Shown in pieces: positions 8,894 through 17,990 of a stretch of 64,000 bases of DNA (its first letter is position 1; each line of letters begins with the position of its first letter). The stretch is from JABDGV01 sp964577935. Its GTDB lineage: Bacteria; Chlamydiota; Chlamydiia; Chlamydiales; FEN-1388. The position numbers were made by a program, and so were the translations under genes. Location of the stretch: positions 1 through 64,000 of the forward strand of contig CAZOAJ010000005.1 of assembly GCA_964577935.1 (NCBI GenBank). The letters run 5' to 3'. The notes under the pieces are model-generated. The model did not search any database. It worked only from the letters and a program-made list of their open reading frames with translations, and was not told the DNA's origin.

Positions 8894-10564
8894 ATGACTA
8901 TAGATCCATATCTTATCTATACACAATCAACCACGTCCGTTTACCCACCACTTCTTCTTGATCTTGAAGGCAAAGTTGAGACTTCGACTCCAGAAGGGTC
9001 TTCTTGGCTAACGCAAGCATATGAATCTGTAGCTCATGTTTCCAGAAAAATAAAAAACTCAATTTGGGGTGCGGCTGGTATAGTAAAAGATAAAGTTGCA
9101 CAAATCTGGGACAAAGCTGAGAAAGTGTCTTATATTGGCAGCGGCTTTAAGTATATGAGAGAAAATGGGAAAAAACCAATAGTATTAAGCGGGCTTTGGG
9201 GTCTTGCTATAGCTACAAATGCGATAGATCAAAATGGAACTCCAACTGCCGTAGCTGCTGAAATAGCCGCCTCATCAACAAAAAAACTCTTTAAGAAAGT
9301 GTCTTTTCTAGGGAAGGCGGCCTTTATTGGGTTTGGAGCATTAGCTGCGTATGGCGCTGAAACTCTCTGTAAATCAACTCCAGGCCTACAAAATGTCTCA
9401 TTTTTGAGTATGGATATACTTCTTGGTATGATGCTTCTTAAAACAGTTGCAAAGCAGGTCATGAAGCCTCCAAAAAATGAAAAAAACGCACCTCAGGAAA
9501 GTGATCGATCGGTAGAGCTAGAAAATGCTGCAGCTTCTGATGTGGTTGAGGATTCTCCTCTGAGTGATGAAGAGAAAGGGCAGATCAATCATCAAGTAGA
9601 GAAACTGGATCTTCTTTATAAAACAAAGGCTTCGCCATCAAGTCTTCAACAGGCTTGGGGAGATCTTAGGCATCTACTCTTTGATTCTGATCCGGCTACG
9701 GGGCTTGCTCCTTTATGGATGCGTCTTGGTTTCCTAGGTACCACATTGGCTGGGATGATGATTGGCACCAAATTCATTCCTCAAGGGATGCTTGCTGTAG
9801 CTCTTACAAAGTCTGCATCTGGTGCCTCCAAAGCATTTTTGGAAAATTATCCATACCCTATAAGCACGATTATGATGGGAACTCTTATTGGTGGAGCATA
9901 TGCTGCAAAAGATCTCCACTCCACTCTCTATCTAGAGGGAATATCACTTCATACAGCTTATTCAAAAAGGCAGTTAAAACTTTGGATGGATCCAAAGGAC
10001 CAGGATGATTCGGATGATGAGAATGATGAAATTGTCACACAAGGAGCTCGTAGCTTACAGCAAGTAGACCCTCAAACATACTATGAGAGATTTAAGTTCA
10101 AGGCTCAGGCTGCTAAAGAGCTTTTAGATACCGGCTGTCAAAAGGTAGTTCAAGCCGCAAAATCTATATCCAATAAAATCGGAGATAAAGCGGCATTATG
10201 TCTTCCACAGTTTGTTATAGATGCGTATACAAAATGCGATGACGGAAAGCCTCCTGTGGGCAAAAGAATAACGGTATTGGCTCTTACAACACTTACAGCT
10301 GCTCTTGCGAGTGGTATGTGGCCAAAGCAGGTTGTTGAAACTACAGCTATGACTTTAGCCTCAGGAACATGGGTCCCTTTAATTTGGGGTCTTGGGCTTA
10401 TCCCAAGATATGTAGTTTCCGGAGCGACTTATGGGGGAGCTGTATTGCTGAAGAAGGCTGTAGCAAGTGTGCCATTTGTTAATAATATCCGATTCAATGA
10501 CCTTGCGTTTGTTACATTTTTAGGCCTTGTGAAAAAGGAATGTAAAAAGCTTATCGATGGGTAA
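8894..10564 (+). CDS. Multi-pass membrane protein of unknown function
   Basis: 556 residues with no family I recognise. Roughly seven or eight hydrophobic segments occur in three groups: residues ~95-190 (LSGLWGLAIATNAI, IGFGALAAYG, LLGMMLLK), ~270-345 (LGTTLAGMMIG, MGTLIGGAYAA) and ~455-545 (LTTLTAALASGMW, PLIWGLGLIP). Two acidic, soluble stretches separate them (~195-235 and ~370-385, the latter with DDSDDEND). There is no N-terminal signal peptide. Clustering of hydrophobic segments and position inside the effector-like island would suit an inclusion-membrane or host-membrane protein, but that is inference. The start is supported by an AAAGGT site just upstream. It converges on the HECT gene. 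Confidence 0.75.
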   Translation: MTIDPYLIYTQSTTSVYPPLLLDLEGKVETSTPEGSSWLTQAYESVAHVSRKIKNSIWGAAGIVKDKVAQIWDKAEKVSYIGSGFKYMRENGKKPIVLSGLWGLAIATNAIDQNGTPTAVAAEIAASSTKKLFKKVSFLGKAAFIGFGALAAYGAETLCKSTPGLQNVSFLSMDILLGMMLLKTVAKQVMKPPKNEKNAPQESDRSVELENAAASDVVEDSPLSDEEKGQINHQVEKLDLLYKTKASPSSLQQAWGDLRHLLFDSDPATGLAPLWMRLGFLGTTLAGMMIGTKFIPQGMLAVALTKSASGASKAFLENYPYPISTIMMGTLIGGAYAAKDLHSTLYLEGISLHTAYSKRQLKLWMDPKDQDDSDDENDEIVTQGARSLQQVDPQTYYERFKFKAQAAKELLDTGCQKVVQAAKSISNKIGDKAALCLPQFVIDAYTKCDDGKPPVGKRITVLALTTLTAALASGMWPKQVVETTAMTLASGTWVPLIWGLGLIPRYVVSGATYGGAVLLKKAVASVPFVNNIRFNDLAFVTFLGLVKKECKKLIDG

Positions 10565-10675
10565 CTCTCGCTTGAAGGTTTCTAGGACTTTTGACCTAAA
10601 GCGTCGAGCCCGATGGTCAAAATGTGCTTATAGAAGTTGAAATCGCTGTGAGCACTATGCTCACCAGTTCAACAA

Positions 10676-10712
10676 AAATCATCGTGAAACGGCGATGGCT
10701 TCACGATGATTT
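10676..10712. terminator. Perfect 13-bp hairpin between convergent genes
   Basis: Arms 10676-10688 and 10700-10712 are exact reverse complements with an 11-base loop, placed between the stops of the membrane protein (plus) and the HECT protein (minus). A-rich and T-rich flanks suit bidirectional termination. Confidence 0.75.
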
Positions 10713-10731
10713 GTTAAAATAAGCAGTATGT

Positions 10732-13440
10732 TTATGCAATTTGAAAGCCGCTTCCGGCCATACCTTCTGTAAGCAGTAAGTTAATCTTTTTATCGAAGGT
10801 CTTCTGATCAAGGTATTCTGCTGAAAGCTCAAGGGTGAAAAAGCAGGTATGTGTAACAGGAACGAATTCTGGCCCTCGGTTGAAGAGTTCTATCTTTAAC
10901 TGATTTGGCCCAAGGGTATTGTTTGAGGTCACGGCTCGTACAAACTTTGTGAGATCTTTGATTGACGCTCGCTCAATCCAGCTTTTCAGGTAGCCTTTCG
11001 TTTTTTCTTTGAGTTGTGGATCGATCGAGGAGCTGGAAGGGGTTTCTTCCCAATCTAATTTGTTCAGAAGAGCCTCTTTCGATAATTCTCCTTCAATCCT
11101 TTTTTGTATGTTGTCACTTGTCTCCTGATAAAGATTGCTCCAGCTCTCTGCACCTATTTTATTCCTTATCTCTTGCACGATTATTCGTATGGCATGAAAT
11201 TGGGTGTCTGATTCTGCTGCTTCCATAATCTCTTTCTTGAGGAGCTCTCTGTTTTTTTGATTCTCAAAGTAGCTGCGCGCTTCCAGAGCATCTCCGTGCA
11301 TACCAATAAAGATATAGGCTGAAGTAAGGATGCTTTCTTCGATGTCTCGTATGTTATTGTCGCTCCTGTCGATTAACCTCAAAAATCCAGAGAAACTCCT
11401 GTAATGAAGGTAGGTTGAAAGGTTGTTGTTATCGGATGTTATATCCAGTGCTGCAAGAGATGGGTGCGCAAGAAAAGCGATTTTTTGGTAGACGTCCGTA
11501 GAAAAAAGAGTTCCTGTTTTGAAATAGGAATTCTCGGGATAGCATAGAGCAAAAATTCGCCCAATGGTGCGATAACAATCGATATCTTCTTTATCAGTCA
11601 ACCGTGGAAGCTTCTGATGATTCATTACAAGCTTTCCGCTCATTGAGCTCTCTGCAAATAGAGTCTCCATAAGACGTGAAATAAAATCTCTCCGTACGCC
11701 TCCAATATCGATAGCTGCAGAGAGTTCTCCTTGTAATTGATAATATATATTCGGGAAGGGCTTGTTTTGTAACAGGTGGGTTCCCAGTTCAAGGAGCAGT
11801 TTACGTGGATTTGAGGAGATTTCATGGAGATCAACATATATTTTAGTAAATTCCAGCGGAGTGGAGTCTCCTATGTAAACCTGTGCAGGCGAAGGAATCT
11901 CTGGCATTTCATTCCTTAATAAAAGGCAACCTTCACAGTTGAGCTCTTCACAGGCGGGTAATGCCTGTGGAAGCGCTTGCAAAGCTCGACAATGAGAGCA
12001 GTCAAGCTTTTGGCATAAAGGAAGCTCTGGAATCGCGCTCAAAGTGTAGCAGTTTTTGCAGTTAAGGTTTTGGCACAAAGAAAGATCTGGAAGCCTACTC
12101 AAAGAGAAGCAATTATAGCAGGAAAGCTCTTGGCACGAAGGAAGTTCGGGAAGTGTTCTTAAAGAACCGCAACCAAAGCAGTTAAGCTTTTGACACAAAG
12201 GAAGCTCAGGAAGTGTGATCAAAGAAGAGCATCGTCCGCAGCTAAGCTCTTGGCATAAAGAAAGCGCAGGAATTGTCCTCAAAGAGCTGCAAGCAAGGCA
12301 GTTAAGCTTTTGACACAAGGGAAGCTCTGGAAGTGTGCTCAAAAAAGAGCAATGAGAGCAGTCAAGTTCTTGGCAAAAAGGAATCGCTGGAATATTTATT
12401 AAAACGTCGCAATGAGAGCAGTCAAGCTTTTGGCACAAAGGGATCTCTGAAACACGAGTCAAAAGGCGGCAATGAGAGCAGTCAAGCTTTTGGCATAAAG
12501 GAAGATTTGGAAGCGTGGCTAAAGAGAAGCAATGAGAACACTCAAGCTTTTGGCATAAAGGGAGCTCAGGAACTCTGATCAAAGAATAGCAGTGAGAACA
12601 GATAAGTGTTTTACATGCAGGAAGCTCTGGAAGTGTTGTAATTGAGGGGGAGGATATTATTACATATTCTAATTTTGTTGCTTTTTGCAGTGTTCTTATG
12701 ATGATTTCATCATCTACGTTTTTAAAATCTCCAAATCGCAAATGAGGCAAGAGCTGAGACAAATTATCATTGGACGAAAGAAGGCTTTGAACAGCGCTAA
12801 ACGGTAATTTATTTGCGGAGATATAATGAGAAAGTGCGATAAAGCACTCCTCAGAAGGATTTTTATGGATTTTGCAGATTTCTTTCCAAAAGTCTGAAAG
12901 CCCTAATTGAAGAACCTGATGATATTTTTTGCCTTGTTCGGGTAAAGCTTCAACTACTGTTTGATGCTTTGGGAGGTTTAACCCTGCTGTCTTGTAAAGC
13001 AGAGAAGTCAGTTGATATAAATTGTCTGTTCCAAGCGATTCAAGAGTTTTTTTGTCAAAAAGCGTGCTGTATTTGGCCCAGCAATCGCGCATTAGGAGAT
13101 CGTCTCCTTCTATCTGTATGTATTCCAATGCATCTATGGAAGATTGAATCAGATCTTGATTAAACACCAGGTAATCGTCTTGGATCTTCTCTCTCAAGCT
13201 AATGGCAAGGTGTACGACTCGTGTGATCTTGGGATTAGCTTCTATTCTCTGAATAAGATTTTTTCTCAGTATTGGTGTTGATAGATCAACCTCTTTCAAT
13301 ATGTCAAAAATCAATTTTTGCTGATCTTTTGAAAGAGATGAAAGCTCTTCGTTGGTATAAAATTTTTCAGAAGCATCAAGCAGTTTTTGATGTACTTGAT
13401 TTGTTGCTTGTGTGTTTTGTTGGGACAGCTGGATTTTCAT
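10732..13440 (-). CDS. Cys-rich leucine-rich-repeat protein with C-terminal HECT E3 ubiquitin ligase domain
   Basis: 902 residues in three parts. Residues 1-~260 are helical and unrecognised. Residues ~265-505 hold twelve 20-residue repeats of the form LPxLPxCxxLxCSxCxxL, an LPX-type leucine-rich repeat in which each unit carries three cysteines. Residues ~520-902 match a HECT domain: a GELSAAIDIGGVRRDF segment at ~565-580 (family pattern D.GGv.rEf), IGRIFALCY, then the C-lobe signature THTCFFTLELS with the predicted thioester cysteine at Cys866 and the usual C-terminal G-F pattern. HECT ligases take ubiquitin from an E2 onto this cysteine and pass it to a substrate chosen by the N-terminal region. 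Bacteria lack ubiquitin, so the protein should act in the host. The LRR-plus-ligase layout parallels IpaH/SspH effectors, which carry the unrelated NEL domain instead. The ligase call is strong; secretion and substrate are unknown. Confidence 0.9.
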   Translation of the reverse strand: MKIQLSQQNTQATNQVHQKLLDASEKFYTNEELSSLSKDQQKLIFDILKEVDLSTPILRKNLIQRIEANPKITRVVHLAISLREKIQDDYLVFNQDLIQSSIDALEYIQIEGDDLLMRDCWAKYSTLFDKKTLESLGTDNLYQLTSLLYKTAGLNLPKHQTVVEALPEQGKKYHQVLQLGLSDFWKEICKIHKNPSEECFIALSHYISANKLPFSAVQSLLSSNDNLSQLLPHLRFGDFKNVDDEIIIRTLQKATKLEYVIISSPSITTLPELPACKTLICSHCYSLIRVPELPLCQKLECSHCFSLATLPNLPLCQKLDCSHCRLLTRVSEIPLCQKLDCSHCDVLINIPAIPFCQELDCSHCSFLSTLPELPLCQKLNCLACSSLRTIPALSLCQELSCGRCSSLITLPELPLCQKLNCFGCGSLRTLPELPSCQELSCYNCFSLSRLPDLSLCQNLNCKNCYTLSAIPELPLCQKLDCSHCRALQALPQALPACEELNCEGCLLLRNEMPEIPSPAQVYIGDSTPLEFTKIYVDLHEISSNPRKLLLELGTHLLQNKPFPNIYYQLQGELSAAIDIGGVRRDFISRLMETLFAESSMSGKLVMNHQKLPRLTDKEDIDCYRTIGRIFALCYPENSYFKTGTLFSTDVYQKIAFLAHPSLAALDITSDNNNLSTYLHYRSFSGFLRLIDRSDNNIRDIEESILTSAYIFIGMHGDALEARSYFENQKNRELLKKEIMEAAESDTQFHAIRIIVQEIRNKIGAESWSNLYQETSDNIQKRIEGELSKEALLNKLDWEETPSSSSIDPQLKEKTKGYLKSWIERASIKDLTKFVRAVTSNNTLGPNQLKIELFNRGPEFVPVTHTCFFTLELSAEYLDQKTFDKKINLLLTEGMAGSGFQIA
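11920..12640 (-). repeat. Tandem 60-bp repeats encoding Cys-rich LRRs
   Basis: Twelve in-frame 60-bp units with a strongly conserved core (sense strand codes CQKLDCSHC). The DNA is similar enough between units to suggest expansion by unequal recombination. Copy number may differ between strains. Confidence 0.88.
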
Positions 13441-13671
13441 TACGGTAATTAATAAAAATAAAATTAATACATTTTATTTTTATATGTTTATTGAATCAAT
13501 AAATAAATAAGAAATTAGCTCATTAATTTATATGAATAACTAAGATTTTTCAGAGAATTGTCGTACTTGGTCTTAAAACTTAAAAGCCTGCAAATCAACT
13601 CTAAGGCATTTTATTAAGCTCGTCTTTTCGCGTGTGTCTTTTAATTTTAATTTTCTATTAAAAAGGTGGAA
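13441..13671. promoter_or_regulatory. AT-rich divergent spacer between HECT and kinase genes
   Basis: A 231-bp spacer, very A/T-rich near the HECT start. It should contain promoters for both genes. The kinase side ends in AAAAAGGTGG, a ribosome-binding site directly before the ATG at 13672. I see no RNA gene in it. Confidence 0.4.
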
Positions 13672-15483
13672 ATGTCATTACCCGGAGTCTTTGTGAGTAT
13701 CGATAAAGTATCACCTGAACCGTTGCGGCCAGACGAGATCGACTCTTTGAAGAATTCGAAGGGAAGAAGAGGTCGATTAAAATTAGAAAATTCTTCTCAA
13801 GTCCCTATAGAAAGGAAAATTTCAGTAGGACATGAATGTGATGATACCCATCTTCATGAGTTTTTAAACACTTCTCAGGATACCCTAAAACCTAAAAGTC
13901 GGTTGGTCAGAAAACGTTCGCGTGAAAAAGATATTGAGAAGCAAACATCTCCTTCGAATATTGCCAATAAAGTATTTCAGCATGGAGAACAACAACAGCT
14001 TCACCTACGCATTCAAGCTGGTGATATGCCTCCAAAGGCCAAGCGGATAAAAAATAAAGAGGGAGCCTTAAGATGTTTAGATAAACTCAATAATGAAAAT
14101 ATCTTAACGAGGCTTCAGAAGGCTAAGTTCTATTTACCTCCTAAAGAGTTTAGTGAATTTATAACCGAGCATAAAGATCTAATAGTCAATGAGATAGCGA
14201 ATGATTTAGATGCAACTTCTCGTAAGCCGAAAGATTTGATCGATCCTAAGTTCTTCTACTTGGCAACTCTTCATGATTTTTTTAGAGAATGCAATAGGGA
14301 AGATATCCTTTTAAAAATTGTACAAACACCTTTAATTGATTCGAAATTGCCTGACCTGCTGAGAAACGAGATTCTGAGCGCGGACAAGAAACCTCTATCT
14401 ATTTGGGATAAGCTGCTACCTCTAACAGATTATGTAAAAAATTATGGAGAAGCACTTATTTCGGCCGCAAGACAAAGTCCAAATGGTTTCGCAAAGGAAG
14501 GCCGTAAAGGTAAAAACCTACCCTTCAGTATAGTAGCCTTTAAAAGTGAATCTACAAATGAAGTTTCATTATTTGTCACAGGAAAAGTATTAGGTCAAGG
14601 CAGCTATAAATTAGCCAAAACGCTTATTCCAACATCCAAGAATCCTTTTTTGGTAAAAGCTTCAGCTCATCGGCCGATTAGGAGTGATGCTCGTGTAGAT
14701 TTTGAAAAGGAAGCCTTTATATCCAAGACTCTTCATGAAAAGCAGGTTCCAAATATCTTAAAAATTTGGCAGGTTTCAAGCGGCAGCAGAGTGAGGAACT
14801 TATCCGAGATATGCAACAGAGGAACGCTTCTATCGGTGAATGAAACTTTGGACTTTTCTGAAAAACTGCGATTAGTAATTCAGTTGTCTCAAGCCATAGA
14901 GGGTATGCATAAAGCTGGCTACATTCATATGGATCTTAAGTTAGAAAATGTATTTGTGACTGCAGATTCAAACAATAAACTCTCAATACGGTTAGCTGAT
15001 TTTGGTGCTGCAGAACCTTGGATTGAGGCTGCTCCTAAATCGGTTTCATGGGTAGGCTCCACATTCCCTTCTCCTGAAATTTTGAATGCCGATTTAGCTA
15101 AAATTCCATCTCATATTACACCTGCAATTGATGTTTGGGCATTCGGACTTATCTTGTTTAATATTAAATATAGTAAAAATACAACAGGTTTTGGGCTAAA
15201 TCACGTTCAAGGGCGAAGGAATAGAACAGCCTTTGATGCCCATGTAAATAATATTCATGTTCTATTAAGATCATCCCCGAATGGTGATGCTTACGATCTC
15301 TTGGTGAAAGATATGCTATCCACAAATCCTGGAGAGCGTCCTTCAGCGTCTGAGGTTGTTTCTCGACTCGTCAGTTATGCAGCAACTGTACATCCAGTAG
15401 CCCTTAAAAAAAATTCAAATAGCCAAGTTGAGCTCAGTTGGGTATCGAAACTGCTCAGCTTGATTTATCCTGTTGGCTATTAA
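13672..15483 (+). CDS. Eukaryotic-type Ser/Thr protein kinase with long basic N-terminal region
   Basis: 603 residues from the ATG at 13672, chosen because AAAAAGGTGG precedes it; a GTG six bases upstream is in frame. The kinase domain covers ~300-575. It has a glycine-rich loop (VLGQGSYKLAK), the ATP-binding lysine at ~329 (FLVKAS), catalytic loop H419-M-D421-L-K-L-E-N, DFG at 443-445, and a conserved segment GSTFPSPEI followed by DVWAFGLILF, so all main catalytic residues are present. The HMD replaces the common HRD. The first ~300 residues hold basic stretches at ~75-92 (VRKRSREKD) and ~119-130 (PKAKRIKNK) that resemble nuclear localisation signals, plus a helical region. There is no membrane segment, unlike PknD/PknB. 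It is likely an active kinase, and a host-directed role is inferred from the neighbourhood. Confidence 0.88.
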   Translation: MSLPGVFVSIDKVSPEPLRPDEIDSLKNSKGRRGRLKLENSSQVPIERKISVGHECDDTHLHEFLNTSQDTLKPKSRLVRKRSREKDIEKQTSPSNIANKVFQHGEQQQLHLRIQAGDMPPKAKRIKNKEGALRCLDKLNNENILTRLQKAKFYLPPKEFSEFITEHKDLIVNEIANDLDATSRKPKDLIDPKFFYLATLHDFFRECNREDILLKIVQTPLIDSKLPDLLRNEILSADKKPLSIWDKLLPLTDYVKNYGEALISAARQSPNGFAKEGRKGKNLPFSIVAFKSESTNEVSLFVTGKVLGQGSYKLAKTLIPTSKNPFLVKASAHRPIRSDARVDFEKEAFISKTLHEKQVPNILKIWQVSSGSRVRNLSEICNRGTLLSVNETLDFSEKLRLVIQLSQAIEGMHKAGYIHMDLKLENVFVTADSNNKLSIRLADFGAAEPWIEAAPKSVSWVGSTFPSPEILNADLAKIPSHITPAIDVWAFGLILFNIKYSKNTTGFGLNHVQGRRNRTAFDAHVNNIHVLLRSSPNGDAYDLLVKDMLSTNPGERPSASEVVSRLVSYAATVHPVALKKNSNSQVELSWVSKLLSLIYPVGY

Positions 15484-15512
15484 GGGGGGTATAAGTAGTC
15501 AAAAGGTCTATA

Positions 15513-16736
15513 TCATTTTCTGGGAGTCGATATATGTATAAGTTTTGCCCCTTTTATGTTTGATTCAAGCACCTGTATCTGAAGGGGACCAAACTGAATC
15601 AGGTCTCCTTTATCTGGAGGGCGTCCTAGGACCCTTAAAAGCAGTTCTTGAAATGTTTTTGCAGAGGTCCTCGGTAGATCAAGATTGAATTTTGTTTCAA
15701 ATTCAGCGATCAACATTGAAGCATCAATTTGCTTTTCAAGGAGTGTTACCGGTTTCGAAGGAATCCTTCTATTGTTCCCAAGAAGTACAGCACTTAACAG
15801 TGCATCAAGAGTAATTATACCCTGTATTGATCCTGATTTGTCGACAACGCATGCGTAGGATTTATTCATTCTCTGCAGCTTAAGAAGGGTGTCTAGGTTA
15901 TCCTGAGTTTCTTCTACAACTATGGAGTCAATCTTTACTTCATCGAGTATTTGATTTTTGTTCAGGTGAGTAAGTGATTTGATAGATGAAACAATAAGTC
16001 CGTGGCTTGTGTTTGATGCAAAATAGTCTTTCCCTTGGCTTATAAGTTGTGTGAGCGCCTGTTGTACGGGTATGTATGGATTCAGTGATAGCAATTCCGT
16101 GATCGGAATCATTCGTGAGTGAACGGTTTGCCCTTTTGAAGATATCATTGACTCTATTAGTGTTCTCAATCGATGTTCTGTTTCCTCCGAGGGCCCTGCA
16201 TGATGCTCTTCTAGTAAATGAAACAGCTCTTCTCTTGCTAAATGAAGGGGTTCTTTGCTTTGAAAAAACTTTCCAAAAAGAAGTCTGAATATTGCTATAA
16301 GAGGTGTCAGTATTGGCGATATGAGTTTTGATGTTGCCCAGATAAAATGAGCTGAGACACGAGCTGTTTTATCGGGATATCGACGTGCGACAAACATTGG
16401 AACAAGTTCGCCTATAATGAGTACATACGGAATATGAAAGAGCGCCGACCAGTTCGGGTTATATCCAAGGCTCCAAAATACTTGACGTGCAGCTTCAGAG
16501 CTGAGAATCAATGTGAGATTTACTCCAAGAAGTGTGGCTCCAAATAATGTAGCAGGTCTTTGTAGAAGAGCTGCCAAAAGCTTTGCGCTAGAATCTCCCC
16601 GTCGTGAAGCAATTTCTAGACGGAGTTTGTTACATGAAATAATAGCCATTTCGCTCATGGAGTAAAAAGACATGGCAAGGGTGAAGACAAGGGTCATCAA
16701 AATCCAGAAAATTAAACCGATCCATTGACTCTCCAT
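15513..16736 (-). CDS. CNNM/CorC-family membrane protein with CBS domains
   Basis: 407 residues. An N-terminal DUF21/CNNM transmembrane region (residues ~1-185, about four hydrophobic segments, one carrying YSMSEMAIIS) is followed by a cytoplasmic CBS pair (~195-320, including CVVDKSGSIQGIITLDALL) and a C-terminal CorC/HlyC transporter-associated domain (~330-400, ending GPLQIQVLE). These proteins are linked to divalent cation (Mg/Co) homeostasis, and older annotations call them haemolysins. It lies 15 bp downstream of a paralogue on the same strand. This pairing is found in other chlamydiae. Confidence 0.88.
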   Translation of the reverse strand: MESQWIGLIFWILMTLVFTLAMSFYSMSEMAIISCNKLRLEIASRRGDSSAKLLAALLQRPATLFGATLLGVNLTLILSSEAARQVFWSLGYNPNWSALFHIPYVLIIGELVPMFVARRYPDKTARVSAHFIWATSKLISPILTPLIAIFRLLFGKFFQSKEPLHLAREELFHLLEEHHAGPSEETEHRLRTLIESMISSKGQTVHSRMIPITELLSLNPYIPVQQALTQLISQGKDYFASNTSHGLIVSSIKSLTHLNKNQILDEVKIDSIVVEETQDNLDTLLKLQRMNKSYACVVDKSGSIQGIITLDALLSAVLLGNNRRIPSKPVTLLEKQIDASMLIAEFETKFNLDLPRTSAKTFQELLLRVLGRPPDKGDLIQFGPLQIQVLESNIKGAKLIHISTPRK

Positions 16737-16751
16737 GAAGTTCCTTGCTCT

Positions 16752-17990
16752 TTACTCAATCTGTTGCTTTGAGGGGGCTTTAATAAAGCGTACTTCTGCT
16801 TTTTCTACTGCTTTGCTCGTGGCTTCAATAACACGAATTTCAACACCTTGGGAGGTTATCTTTTCTCCTCTTTGAGGGATGCGGCCAAGCTGTTCGCATA
16901 TCCATCCATTCAACGTAATTTGATGGTAGAGGCTTTGTAATTCGATAGTGAAATAATCATTTATTATCTCCAGAGGAATCATCCCTTTAACAATAAGCAG
17001 GTCCTGCTCTTTCTTAATAATGAGGGGATGTTGAGCTATGGCCACTTGAGTAGTAAGGAGTTGATGAATAAGATCCTCTTTTAGTACATAACCAGACGTT
17101 AGGCCATACTCATCGACAACACAGGCCATTTCTTGCCCTTCTTGAACCATTTTAAAGCAGAGTGCTCCAATAGACATCATTTCAGGTATAAAAAGAATTG
17201 GATTGATCAGCTTTTCACGGAGGTGGGAAGTAAGATGAGTTGATATAAGTTGGTCATCAGCGCTCAAATAGCCAACTGGGATATCTAGCTCTGTTTCAAA
17301 AACTATAAGTGGATCATGAGAGGGAGTGATTTTCTCTGATTGAATATATGTTTTTTTTGAAATTGTCTTTAAAGCGAGCCTGGGAATCATTATTTCCTTA
17401 ATTTGCTTTTGGTCAATTTCCATAAATGAAGTAAGCAGGTCAGCCTCTCTTTTTGTAAGTACTCCCTGATTTCCACAGGTTTCCAGTAACTCTTCGATCT
17501 CTTCTTGGGCAGGTTTTGGCGTTCCTTTTAGAAAGGACATGAATGGGTATGAGATAAAATCTGCAAGAGTCAAAATAATTTTACGGAAAGGCGAGAGGAT
17601 TTTTTCCAGGTACCAAAAGATGTATGTTGAAAAGTTAGAAACAGAGGAACTCCAAATTAAACCTAGATTTTTGGGAATGAATTCCCCAAAGACAAGAAGA
17701 AGTAGGAATGGGAGTACTACCTTTAGAGTCCAACCTCCAGTTTGAGAATCAAAGAGGTCTGATGAAACATTCTGAACAAGGACGTTCGCGATTGTGTTTA
17801 ACATGAAGATTGTTACTAGCAGCGTTCTTGAATCATATAAGAGCTCAGCTAGACGATTCTTTTGTAGGGATTGGGACGTTTTAAATTTTTTTAATTGCGA
17901 TGATGGGATGGAGAAAAAAGCTACCTCTGCACAGGAAAAAAACGCTGAGCACATTGTTAATATAATGAGAAGAATAACCTCGCTTGTCAT
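16752..17990 (-). CDS. CNNM/CorC-family membrane protein with CBS domains (paralogue)
   Basis: 412 residues with the same plan as the next gene: N-terminal CNNM membrane region (~1-150, SCAEVAFFSIPSS), then a CBS pair with CVVDEYGLTSGYVLKEDLI near 285-305, and a C-terminal CorC_HlyC domain (~325-405). The predicted role is cation efflux or homeostasis at the inner membrane. Its ATG overlaps the stop of the upstream DivIC-like gene as ATGA, indicating translational coupling. Confidence 0.88.
   Translation of the reverse strand: MTSEVILLIILTMCSAFFSCAEVAFFSIPSSQLKKFKTSQSLQKNRLAELLYDSRTLLVTIFMLNTIANVLVQNVSSDLFDSQTGGWTLKVVLPFLLLLVFGEFIPKNLGLIWSSSVSNFSTYIFWYLEKILSPFRKIILTLADFISYPFMSFLKGTPKPAQEEIEELLETCGNQGVLTKREADLLTSFMEIDQKQIKEIMIPRLALKTISKKTYIQSEKITPSHDPLIVFETELDIPVGYLSADDQLISTHLTSHLREKLINPILFIPEMMSIGALCFKMVQEGQEMACVVDEYGLTSGYVLKEDLIHQLLTTQVAIAQHPLIIKKEQDLLIVKGMIPLEIINDYFTIELQSLYHQITLNGWICEQLGRIPQRGEKITSQGVEIRVIEATSKAVEKAEVRFIKAPSKQQIE

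Noticed and set aside
9715..10008. 97-codon ORF inside the membrane protein gene
   Set aside because: Shadow frame of the 556-residue gene; peptide rich in Trp, Cys and Ser without pattern.
11920..12640. 60-bp repeats as a CRISPR or satellite, and an 81-codon plus-strand ORF within them (12333-12578)
   Set aside because: The repeats encode LRR units on the minus strand. The opposite-strand ORF is the mirror of the repeat and has a low-complexity peptide.
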